A stretch of 15,212 bases of DNA. Source: Bacillota bacterium (GTDB taxonomy: Bacteria > Bacillota > Sulfobacillia > JAJZYS01 > JAJYTV01). Below the pieces are notes generated by a model that saw only the letters and a list, made by a program, of their open reading frames with translations, did not search any database and was not told where the DNA came from. A program made the position numbers and the translations under genes. Shown here in pieces: positions 1-9,216 of the stretch. The stretch spans positions 1 through 15,212 of the forward strand of contig JAJYTV010000013.1 in assembly GCA_021792885.1 (NCBI GenBank), written 5' to 3'. Position 1 is the stretch's first letter. The number at the start of each line of letters is the position of its first letter.

Positions 1-1663
<1,663 letters not shown>

Positions 1664-1702
1664 TCGTTTGCAGTTGTCAACGTCCTCGCGCCCCGAAGGG
1701 CA

Positions 1703-1777
1703 TGGTGGAGATGGGCGGATTCGAACCGCCGACCTCCTGCTTGCAAAGCAGGCGCTCTCCCACTAAGCTACATCCCC
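1703..1777 (-). tRNA. tRNA-Ala (anticodon TGC)
   Basis: The minus strand folds as a full cloverleaf. The 7-bp acceptor stem is GGGGATG with CATCTCC (one G-U pair), the anticodon loop CTTTGCAAG carries TGC, and the T-arm holds GGTTCGAATCC. The discriminator A and CCA tail are encoded in the DNA (1703-1706). It sits in the 16S-23S spacer, as in many Bacillota rRNA operons, and is separated from tRNA-Ile by 7 nt. Confidence 0.98.
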
Positions 1778-1784
1778 ACAAACC

Positions 1785-1861
<77 letters not shown>

Positions 1862-1873
1862 AAAGAGGAGAGA

Positions 1874-1903
1874 CTCGGTCTCTCAAAACCGAACAGCAGA
1901 GAA
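1874..1903 (-). other. 16S processing stem, 3' strand
   Basis: This 30-nt stretch of the 16S-tRNA-Ile spacer transcript is complementary to the leader transcript at 3529-3558. There are 28 Watson-Crick pairs, one G-U pair and one G-G mismatch. Such a stem enclosing 16S is the usual substrate for RNase III-type maturation of pre-16S rRNA. The pairing is read directly from the sequence; the processing role is from established knowledge of rRNA operons. Confidence 0.85.
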
Positions 1904-1951
1904 GCATGCAAGATCGACCTAGGATTCCTCTCCCGAAGGGGAGGAGGAGCT

Positions 1952-3481
<1,530 letters not shown>

Positions 3482-3528
3482 AGATGAGCCGTTCTTGGCT
3501 CGTTACTTTGTGTACGTTCGCTCGCAAG

Positions 3529-3558
3529 TTCTCTGCTGTTCGGTTTTCAAAGACCGAG
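3529..3558 (-). other. 16S processing stem, 5' strand
   Basis: Leader-side partner of the spacer segment at 1874-1903. In the transcript it runs from CTCGGTC through AAAACCGAACAGCAGAGAA. It lies about 48 nt upstream of the mature 16S 5' end and downstream of both rRNA promoters, so every operon transcript can form the stem. The boxA-like motif (3543-3554) lies within this strand. Confidence 0.85.
3543..3554 (-). promoter_or_regulatory. boxA-like antitermination element of the rRNA leader
   Basis: The transcript reads GTCTTTGAAAAC. It resembles the boxA element of Bacillota rRNA leaders (TCTTTGAAAA-type), the binding site of NusB-NusE in antitermination complexes. The position, between promoter P2 and 16S, is as expected. 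The assignment rests on motif similarity recalled from related leaders. Confidence 0.6.
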
Positions 3559-3605
3559 CCGGACCGTTCCGGCTGTCTGCCTCGCTCTCGCGACGGCAAG
3601 AAGTG

Positions 3606-3634
3606 ATTCTACTCGCTCGGCCACCGCCAGTCAA
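3606..3634 (-). promoter_or_regulatory. rRNA promoter P2 (sigma-A type)
   Basis: The -35 box TTGACT (3629-3634) and -10 box TAGAAT (3606-3611) are separated by exactly 17 nt on the minus strand. Each matches the consensus at five of six bases. Transcription would start near 3599, about 118 nt before the 16S 5' end. It is the downstream member of a tandem pair, the usual arrangement for rRNA operons. Confidence 0.85.
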
Positions 3635-3715
3635 CTGGCAGTTCATGCCGCACTTCCGAATCCACCGCGGAACTTCCGTCCCGCTGCCTTGCCCGCGTTC
3701 GCGGCGGCAAGAGAT

Positions 3716-3744
3716 ACTATACTACCGTGATTTGGCGTGCGCAA
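3716..3744 (-). promoter_or_regulatory. rRNA promoter P1 (sigma-A type)
   Basis: The -35 box TTGCGC (3739-3744) and -10 box TATAGT (3716-3721) are 17 nt apart on the minus strand. The -35 is weaker than that of P2, while the -10 differs from TATAAT at one base. It starts 110 nt upstream of P2 and lies just after the stop codon of the HEAT-like gene, with no clear terminator between them. Reading through from the lysS operon into the rRNA operon is therefore possible. Confidence 0.7.
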
Positions 3745-3768
3745 CAGGAATGTTCTGGCGCGCAGCGA

Positions 3769-5145
3769 TCACGGCTGACGCCGCAGACGCCGTCCGCGCG
3801 GCGACAGCTTCGGCCGCTCCGCACGGCGCGAAAGGCTGCCGATCGCCTCGCGCAACAGCTCCGACTGGCGCGAATCGCGCTGGTCGAGGTTGCGCAGCGC
3901 GTCGCGCAGCAAAGGAAGCGCGCGCGTATCGCCGTAGTCCGCAAGCGCGCGTGCGAGCGTGCCCTTGCCTTCCCACCACGACGTTCTGCGGAACATCGAC
4001 GTGAGGAAGCGGAACACGCGCTCATCCTTCTCCATCCGCGACAGCACTTCGGAAAGGTAGATCGCCGTCTCCGCGTCCGCTTCGCCCGATGCGAACGACA
4101 GCACCTGCGGCGCGGCCGCCGAGCCGAGCTTGACGAGCGCCGTCTGCGCGGCGCCGAAGAGCGCGTCCTGCGGGTCGACTTCCGCGACGATGCGCAGAAG
4201 GGTCGGCACCGCCTCCACCGCGTGCAGTGCGACGAGCGCCTCGAGCGCGCGCACCGGCGCGAGATGCTCGCGGCCCTGCTCGTCATCGCGCAGCTCGCGC
4301 GCGCCGACGATCGTAAGGAGGACGGGCAGCAGCTTCGTTCCCTGCGCCTGTACGACGGTGTACGCCTCTTCCGTGAGGCGCTCTCGCCCGCCGATCACTT
4401 CGCTGTAGAACCGATCGACCTCGTCGGCCTCACGCCACACGTCGCTCGCCGGCTCCTCATAGCGGCGGCGCAGCGACAGATCGCGCACGACGTTGCGCGC
4501 GCTGCGGCGCATGCGCTCCTCGACGATCGGCTGCAAGGGATAGGTGATGCGCTCGTGGTTCGCGACCGCCTCCACAGCTGCGTAGAGGCCGTGCAGCCAC
4601 GGCTCGAGCGGCCCCGCGATGCGGCCCCAGACCGGGCGGATGCGCCGGCCTGTGAGCGCCAGCGCCCCGACGCGGCCGATGCGCGCGAGGGCCTGGCTCT
4701 CGCTGCCCAGTTCCGCCTCGTGGCGCGCCTCGGCGAGCAGCCGATCGATGTCGTCCTGCGCCGAGAACTCGCCGGACTCGTAGACGTGCAGCGTCGCGAC
4801 CCATGCCGGGAACGCTTCATAGAGCGAGCGGCCTCCCGTCTCGAGGAAGCGCTCGGCGAGCGATTGCACGTCCATCGGATACTCGCGCAGGTCGAGGTTG
4901 CCGGGCAACGAGCGGATGAAGTCGCGCACGCGGTCGGTGACGAGCTCGAAGCTCTCCGGTTGCCCGATCGCGGCGTCGAGCAGGACGCTGAACGCAAGCC
5001 CCTCAAGGATGCCCGTGTAGGCCCCGATCAGGACTTCGCGGTCGTAGAAGAGCATGTTGTCGCGCAGGTCCCGGCAGGTTTCCACGAATCCCTGCGGGCT
5101 GCCGACCTCCAACAGTTCCTGCAGCAGGTCAAACCCCTCACTCAA
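3769..5145 (-). CDS. HEAT-repeat-like protein of unknown function
   Basis: I do not recognise a named family for this 458-residue protein. The sequence is largely alpha-helical. From about residue 270 to 430 it shows Ala/Leu-rich helical pairs with spacing typical of HEAT or armadillo repeats (for example around LAPVRALEALVALHAVEAVP and LARALADYGDTRALPLLRDAL). No signal peptide, membrane span or catalytic motif is evident, which suggests a cytoplasmic scaffold or binding protein. The C-terminus is strongly basic (RRAERPKLSPRGRRLRRQP), possibly for nucleic-acid contact. The start is a TTG at 5145. It is the only start before the in-frame upstream TAG, and GGGGAG lies about 10 nt ahead of it. 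It follows the SCP2-like gene by 21 nt and is the last gene before the rRNA promoters. The ORF is secure; the repeat assignment is probable; the function is unknown. Confidence 0.85.
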   Translation of the reverse strand: MSEGFDLLQELLEVGSPQGFVETCRDLRDNMLFYDREVLIGAYTGILEGLAFSVLLDAAIGQPESFELVTDRVRDFIRSLPGNLDLREYPMDVQSLAERFLETGGRSLYEAFPAWVATLHVYESGEFSAQDDIDRLLAEARHEAELGSESQALARIGRVGALALTGRRIRPVWGRIAGPLEPWLHGLYAAVEAVANHERITYPLQPIVEERMRRSARNVVRDLSLRRRYEEPASDVWREADEVDRFYSEVIGGRERLTEEAYTVVQAQGTKLLPVLLTIVGARELRDDEQGREHLAPVRALEALVALHAVEAVPTLLRIVAEVDPQDALFGAAQTALVKLGSAAAPQVLSFASGEADAETAIYLSEVLSRMEKDERVFRFLTSMFRRTSWWEGKGTLARALADYGDTRALPLLRDALRNLDQRDSRQSELLREAIGSLSRRAERPKLSPRGRRLRRQP

Positions 5146-5166
5146 GTGGACATCACTCCCCGAGGA

Positions 5167-5529
5167 CTACTCGCCCCAGATCATCAGCGAAACGAAGTCG
5201 AGGCGAAGCACGTCTTCCTGCGTGCCGCGCAGCGTCAGGGATCCGTCGAGGTACGGCTCGGTCGGCGTGCTGTCGCCGCGGAAGATGCCGATCAGCACGT
5301 CGGCGGGCGCCGAGAGTACGATATGCGGGTTCTCCACCGCCTGCGGCTGCCAGTCCATCTGTCCCTCGCGCATGGAGATCGAGGCCTCCACCTCCGGCAG
5401 GTCCCTGGCGACGACTGCGATGTCCCGGTTCCAGTCCCGGTTCATCTGGCGCAGCCGCGCATTGTCGTTGACCTTCTCGCGGAAGAGGTCGAGCGACGCG
5501 AAGAGTCGCTCTTTGGGTGCTTCGCTCAC
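5167..5529 (-). CDS. SCP2 sterol-carrier-like domain protein, small
   Basis: A 120-residue protein consisting of one domain that resembles the SCP2 (sterol carrier protein 2) fold. It has an N-terminal helix with a segment like LFREKVNDNARL, and a central part in which charged beta-strands alternate (VEASISMREGQMDW). The C-terminal stretch GIFRGDSTPTEPYLDGSLTLRG matches the typical SCP2 'G..NP...F..G.L...G' signature. Proteins of this fold bind lipid-like ligands in the cytoplasm; the ligand here is unknown. The start is GTG at 5529, in a GTGA overlap with the stop of the upstream gene, preceded by GGGAGGAGG. This implies translational coupling. A longer in-frame extension upstream is out-of-frame shadow of the preceding gene and was excluded. 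Confidence 0.8.
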   Translation of the reverse strand: MSEAPKERLFASLDLFREKVNDNARLRQMNRDWNRDIAVVARDLPEVEASISMREGQMDWQPQAVENPHIVLSAPADVLIGIFRGDSTPTEPYLDGSLTLRGTQEDVLRLDFVSLMIWGE

Positions 5530-6446
5530 GCGGGTCCTCCTCCCAGATCTTCGATGCGCGGCGTGAGCCGCAGGCGCTGTAGCCACGCGGAGTATCCCTC
5601 GTGCCCCAGCTCCTCCGGCCGCTTTTGGGCGAGCGCCACGATCATCGCTTCGATCAGGTTCGTCCCGAAACTGCGGCCGCCCATCACCGGCGTCGTGGTG
5701 GCGACGTGCGTCGCCCCGCGCCGACGGAGTTCCTCGATATCGCGGCTGGTCGTCGTGTTGGTCAGGATCCACTTGCCGTCGATCCGCTCCGGCAGGTACT
5801 TGCGGATGTAGTGCCAGTCGCCGGCAATTACATCAGCCGCATCGTAGTACTCCCGGAAGCGTCCCTCGTCCTGCGGCCCTTCCTGCTCCTTGCCGGTCGG
5901 GTAGAGCATCGTGAACGGCATCTTGCCCATCTCCGGCAGGATGCGGTGCGCGATGTCCGCGAGTTCGTCGAGCGTTGTGATCGGGTAGGGCATGCCGGCC
6001 GAAAAGATCAGGTCGCCGAACACGACCGGGCAGCCGAGCTCCACGAAGGCTTCTGCCATGCCGAAGCGGTCCACGGCGGAGACCATCAGAACGCGGGTCT
6101 TGGGCGTGAGCAGGTTCGTTTGGGCTGCGATGTAGCGCACCGCATCCCGCTCGAGCGTGTCCTTGATGCCCGACCCGTCCACGGCCGGCGTCTTCTCGGC
6201 CGCCTGCATCAGTCTGAGCCCGTCGCGCACCGTGTAGCGCTCGCCGCGCGCATAGAGGTAGACGTCGATCCCGCCGAGACCGATCGCGTCGACGCGGCCG
6301 TCGATCTCCCGGATGAGCGCCTCCGCGCGCGAGAGGTCGCCGTCGGTCCCCTTGCGCTGCAGCTCGATCGGCTCGTCGAGCATCTGCACCTGGGCCGTGT
6401 GGTCGCGTTGCGAGGACCCGAGCGACACGCCGAAGACCCGCTTCAT
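5526..6446 (-). CDS. Conserved protein, 'quinate 5-dehydrogenase'-like family
   Basis: A 306-residue protein beginning MKRVFGVSLGSSQRDH. It resembles a conserved Bacillota family that, as I recall, databases label quinate 5-dehydrogenase; I do not know of biochemical proof for that name. Visible conserved blocks include GLGGIDVYLYARGERY (about residues 54-70), VDGSGIKDTLER, VVFGDLIFSAG, GDWHYIRKYLPE and TTTPVMGGRSFGTNLIEA near the C-terminus. The latter glycine-rich region may bind a nucleotide. There is no signal peptide. The ATG at 6446 is 17 nt after the lysS stop and has GGAAGG upstream, so it fits an operon; a longer N-terminal extension would overlap lysS. Its stop overlaps the next gene's GTG. 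Family membership is fairly likely; the enzymatic activity is uncertain. Confidence 0.75.
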   Translation of the reverse strand: MKRVFGVSLGSSQRDHTAQVQMLDEPIELQRKGTDGDLSRAEALIREIDGRVDAIGLGGIDVYLYARGERYTVRDGLRLMQAAEKTPAVDGSGIKDTLERDAVRYIAAQTNLLTPKTRVLMVSAVDRFGMAEAFVELGCPVVFGDLIFSAGMPYPITTLDELADIAHRILPEMGKMPFTMLYPTGKEQEGPQDEGRFREYYDAADVIAGDWHYIRKYLPERIDGKWILTNTTTSRDIEELRRRGATHVATTTPVMGGRSFGTNLIEAMIVALAQKRPEELGHEGYSAWLQRLRLTPRIEDLGGGPA

Positions 6447-6463
6447 GAAACCAGCCCTTCCTT

Positions 6464-7924
6464 CTACGCGCGCGGACGCTGGAGCGGGAACAAGATGACC
6501 TCCCGCAGGCTTGGAGCATCCAGAAGCAGCATACACAACCGGTCGACTCCGATGCCGAGGCCCCCCGTCGGAGGCATGCCGTGCTCAAGCGCGAAGAGGA
6601 AATCCTCGTCCAGGGCGTGGGCCTCCGCGTCGCCGCGCTGGCGTTCGCGAGCCTGCTGTTCGAAGGCCTCGCGCTGCGCGAGCGGGTTGTTCTGCTCGGA
6701 GTAGGCATTGCCGATTTCCATGCCGGCGATGAACCCCTCAAAGCGCAGCGCGTAGCGCGGATCGTCGGCTGCGCGCGCGAGCGGCGACATCACCGCGGGG
6801 TGGTCGAGCAGGAAGGTGGGTTGGCGCAGATGCGGCTGCGCGTAGTGCTCGAAGAGGTCGTCCATCAGCTTCGCGATCGGTTGCGTGGGGTCGATGCCCG
6901 CCCCGCGCGCCGCCCCGCGCCAGTCTTCCTCACCCGACAGCCGGTCGATGTCCGGGCCGCCGTGGTCGCGGATCGCTTGGGCGAAGGTGATGCGCCGCCA
7001 AGGCCTCCCGGCATCGAACTCCTCTCCCTGGTACGTGAATCGGGCCTGTCCGAGGGCCGCGCGCGCCGACTCGCGCACGAGCGCCTCCGTGAGATCCATC
7101 ATGTCCTCGCGGTCGCCGTACGCCTGGTAGCACTCCATCAGCGTGTACTCCGGGTTGTGCCGTGTCGAGATCCCCTCGTTGCGGAAGACGCGGCCGATCT
7201 CGTAGACGCGCTCGAAGCCGCCGACGAGCAGGCGCTTGAGGTGCAGTTCGAGTGCGATGCGCAGGTTGAGATCGAGGTCGAGTGCGTTGTGGTGCGTCCC
7301 GAAGGGCCTCGCCGCGGCTCCCGTGGCCTGGTGGTGTAGCACGGGAGTCTCCACTTCGAGAAAGCCCCGCTCGTCGAGCACATGGCGGAACGCGCGGATG
7401 ATCGCCGCGCGCTGCCGGAACGTGCGGCGCACATCCGGGTTCGCCATCAGGTCGAGGTAGCGGTAGCGGTAGCGCAGCTCGGTGTCCTGCAGCCCGTGGT
7501 ACTTCTCGGGCGGTGGCCGCAGCGCCTTCGTGAGCGGCACGAAGGACGTCACGTCGACGCTCGGCTCGCCGCGCCGCGTGCGGAAGACCGTGCCGTCCAC
7601 GCCGAGGAAGTCGCCGAGGTCCACGAGGTCCAGGAGGCGGAAGGCATCCTCGCCCACCGCATCCTTGCGCACGTAGACCTGGATGCGCCCGGACTCGTCA
7701 TGCAGGTCGAGGAAGCACGAGCCGCCGTGCAGGCGCACGGCGCGCACCCGGCCCGCGATCCGCACCACCTGGCCCGCGAGCGCGTCGCAGCGCTCGACGA
7801 TCTCGGCGGCGTGGTGGGTGATGTTGGTGAAGCGGCGGCCAAACGGATCAAGGCCCAGGGCGCTGAGTGCTCTGAGCTTCTCGAGCCGCTGGGGTTCCGA
7901 GAAGGGTTCCGTACGCGGCTCCAT
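6464..7924 (-). CDS. lysS: Lysyl-tRNA synthetase, class II
   Basis: Charges tRNA-Lys with lysine in the cytoplasm. The 486-residue product is close to the roughly 490-500 residues usual for the family. The N-terminal OB-fold anticodon-binding domain covers about residues 50-145. The class II catalytic core follows, with RYRYRYLDLMAN, the segment ARPFGTHHNALDLDLNLRIA, motif 2 (ERVYEIGRVFRNEGISTRHN) and motif 3 near the C-terminus (GGLGIGVDRL...ILFPLQRP). Two otherwise conserved segments are changed, HPAVMSPLA and SEQNNP (see findings). The ATG at 7924 gives an N-terminus of family-typical length. A GTG five codons upstream (7939), one nucleotide after the greA stop, is an alternative; neither has a strong ribosome binding site, consistent with coupling to greA. 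lysS upstream of an rRNA operon is common in Bacilli. Confidence 0.95.
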   Translation of the reverse strand: MEPRTEPFSEPQRLEKLRALSALGLDPFGRRFTNITHHAAEIVERCDALAGQVVRIAGRVRAVRLHGGSCFLDLHDESGRIQVYVRKDAVGEDAFRLLDLVDLGDFLGVDGTVFRTRRGEPSVDVTSFVPLTKALRPPPEKYHGLQDTELRYRYRYLDLMANPDVRRTFRQRAAIIRAFRHVLDERGFLEVETPVLHHQATGAAARPFGTHHNALDLDLNLRIALELHLKRLLVGGFERVYEIGRVFRNEGISTRHNPEYTLMECYQAYGDREDMMDLTEALVRESARAALGQARFTYQGEEFDAGRPWRRITFAQAIRDHGGPDIDRLSGEEDWRGAARGAGIDPTQPIAKLMDDLFEHYAQPHLRQPTFLLDHPAVMSPLARAADDPRYALRFEGFIAGMEIGNAYSEQNNPLAQREAFEQQARERQRGDAEAHALDEDFLFALEHGMPPTGGLGIGVDRLCMLLLDAPSLREVILFPLQRPRA

Positions 7925-7940
7925 GTCGCCGTTCGTCACG

Positions 7941-8414
7941 TCAGCGTCGAACCTCGAGCACCTCGACGCGCAGCGTACCGGCAGGGATGCCGATGGACAG
8001 CTTCTGCCCGACGTGGGCACCGAGCAGCCCCTTGCCGACCGGGGATTCGTTCGAGATGCGGTCCTGCATGGGATCGGCTTCCGTCGAGCCGACGATCGTG
8101 TAGTCGTACACTTCGTTGTCGTCGAGGTCTCGCACCTTGACCTGCGAGCCGATGGTCACAGTCTCGGGGTCTCCGCTTGCCTCTTCGATGAGCTTGGCGT
8201 TGCGCAGCATCTTGTCCAGCGTCAGGATGCGTCCTTCGATGAAGGCCTGCTCGTTCTTCGCGTCCTCGTACTCCGAGTTCTCGGAGATGTCGCCGAATTC
8301 GCGGGCCTGCTTGATGCGCTCCGCCACTTCGCGGCGGCGCACGGACTTGAGGTGCTCGAGCTCCTGCTCGATCTTCTTCAGACCCTCGGTCGACAGGAGG
8401 ATTTCCTTTTCCAA
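7941..8414 (-). CDS. greA: Transcription elongation factor GreA
   Basis: Rescues backtracked RNA polymerase by stimulating cleavage of the nascent RNA 3' end. The protein has 157 residues, the standard length. The N-terminal antiparallel coiled coil (residues 1-75) carries GDISENSEYEDAK at its tip, with Asp42 and Glu45 matching the acidic pair that coordinates the catalytic metal in E. coli GreA. The C-terminal FKBP-like domain includes SPVGKGLLGAHVGQ. The start is TTG at 8414, preceded by GAGAGGGG with about 7 nt spacing. No ATG is available, and this start gives the canonical N-terminus (MEKEILLSTEGLKKI). lysS follows almost immediately. Expression may depend on the structured leader, which can occlude this ribosome binding site. 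Confidence 0.96.
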   Translation of the reverse strand: MEKEILLSTEGLKKIEQELEHLKSVRRREVAERIKQAREFGDISENSEYEDAKNEQAFIEGRILTLDKMLRNAKLIEEASGDPETVTIGSQVKVRDLDDNEVYDYTIVGSTEADPMQDRISNESPVGKGLLGAHVGQKLSIGIPAGTLRVEVLEVRR

Positions 8415-8417
8415 AAC

Positions 8418-8503
8418 GGCACCCCTCTCGATGCGTCCTCACCGGCAGCAGGCTCTGAAAAACGGACGGACATCCCTCTGTGGGGTGCCCGCCTCCCTGC
8501 TGC
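8418..8503 (-). promoter_or_regulatory. Structured 5' leader of greA-lysS (two interleaved complementary pairs)
   Basis: The roughly 90-nt untranslated leader holds two perfect 8-nt complementary pairs in the order A, B, A', B'. A is GCAGCAGG (8496-8503) and A' is CCTGCTGC (8445-8452). B is GGCACCCC (8482-8489) and B' is GGGGTGCC (8418-8425). B' overlaps the greA ribosome binding site. The order allows an H-type pseudoknot or two exclusive folds. The pairings are seen directly; a regulatory role is inference. I do not recognise a known riboswitch class. Confidence 0.5.
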
Positions 8504-8511
8504 TCGCGTGC

Positions 8512-8540
8512 ATTATATTCCCGGCCTACCAGGCTGTCAA
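8512..8540 (-). promoter_or_regulatory. Consensus sigma-A promoter for greA-lysS operon
   Basis: TTGACA (8535-8540) and TATAAT (8512-8517) are separated by exactly 17 nt, a perfect match to the sigma-A consensus. The start of transcription is predicted near 8505. The -35 box contains the TGA stop codon of the HTH gene (8537-8539), so the promoter begins inside the preceding gene. Confidence 0.93.
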
Positions 8541-9112
8541 CGCGGTGCGGCGTCGTCCTCCGGACCGCCCGTCCGACCCTTCGCACCGCCGCCCAGCGAG
8601 CGGAGAAGGTCCGATAGCGCGGTGATCGGCACGTCCCGGTCCTCCGCGATCGGCGAGGTGCCGATCCGTATGCCGCTCACCTCTCGTCCCAAGAGCCCGT
8701 TCGCGATCGAAAACCAGCGGTCGGACGCGAGCAGCACCACGTGGTCGAGCGAGCGGAGCCGCGCGACCGTCCCGAGCACGTCGTGCAGAAGTTCCATGCC
8801 GCTGCGGGCGGTCAGGTACGTCTGCCGCTCCGCCTCGGAGAGCAGGAGGACGAACTCGACGCCAAAGGCGTCGGCCGTGCGCCGCACGGCATCTTTGTTC
8901 GCGATGGGGAAGCCGACGAGTCCGATGCGCCCGCCCTTGTGCACTTCGGCGATCGCCTCGAGGCGCGAGACGAAACTGCGGTCGACCGAGAAGCGGTCCG
9001 CCGCGGCCTGCTGCGAGAATCCCGCCTGGCGCAGCCCCAGGATCTCGTCGATCGTGCGCAAGAGCCTCTCGCGGCTCAGCACTTTGTCGCCGACGTGCCA
9101 CAGGTCGTCCAC
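8537..9112 (-). CDS. HTH-domain transcriptional regulator (conserved, function unknown)
   Basis: A 191-residue cytoplasmic protein with an N-terminal helix-turn-helix at about residues 29-52 (GFSQQAAADRFSVDRSFVSR), similar to Xre-type DNA-binding domains. The rest is a compact alpha/beta domain beginning GRIGLVGFPIANKDAV, followed by strands such as VEFVLLLSE and DHVVLLASD. These resemble nucleotide- or ligand-binding Rossmann-like segments. The C-terminal 20 residues are Gly/charged and probably disordered. The start is GTG at 9112 with GGGGAGGGG closely upstream. It is divergent from the UPF0173 gene, with a 104-nt gap between their starts. I recall similar proteins in other Bacillota, but no proven target. 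The HTH call is reasonably secure; the regulon is unknown. Confidence 0.8.
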   Translation of the reverse strand: MDDLWHVGDKVLSRERLLRTIDEILGLRQAGFSQQAAADRFSVDRSFVSRLEAIAEVHKGGRIGLVGFPIANKDAVRRTADAFGVEFVLLLSEAERQTYLTARSGMELLHDVLGTVARLRSLDHVVLLASDRWFSIANGLLGREVSGIRIGTSPIAEDRDVPITALSDLLRSLGGGAKGRTGGPEDDAAPR

Positions 9113-9183
9113 TTCGGCCCCTCCCCGCGGTTTCGGGTCCAGGATAGCACAGGCTTCGACGCGGCGCCCCTTCCCCGCTCTGG

Positions 9184-9189
9184 TATAAT
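9184..9189 (+). promoter_or_regulatory. Extended -10 promoter of the UPF0173 hydrolase gene
   Basis: TATAAT is preceded by TGG, giving TGGTATAAT, the extended -10 form that does not need a strong -35 box. No good -35 is seen 16-18 nt upstream (GCGGCG at 17). The predicted start near 9196 leaves a short leader before AAGGAGGG at 9201-9208. Confidence 0.65.
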
Positions 9190-9216
9190 CGCCTTGCCAA
9201 AAGGAGGGATTCTCGC

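Noticed and set aside
3722..3768. Possible terminator between the HEAT-like gene and rRNA promoter P1
   Set aside because: Only a weak 5-bp TGCGC/GCGCA pairing and no U-tract; it does not support a terminator call.
3727..5811. Long plus-strand open frame of 694 codons opposite the HEAT-like and SCP2-like genes
   Set aside because: It is the high-GC antisense shadow of real minus-strand genes; it is Arg/Ala/Val-rich, has no ribosome site or domain, and the minus-strand frames show recognisable families.
8453..8480. Run of five T residues in the greA leader as an intrinsic terminator
   Set aside because: No stable hairpin directly precedes it.
7683..9188. Plus-strand open frame of 501 codons across lysS, greA and the HTH gene
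   Set aside because: It is opposite three well-supported genes and has Ser/Arg-rich shadow composition.
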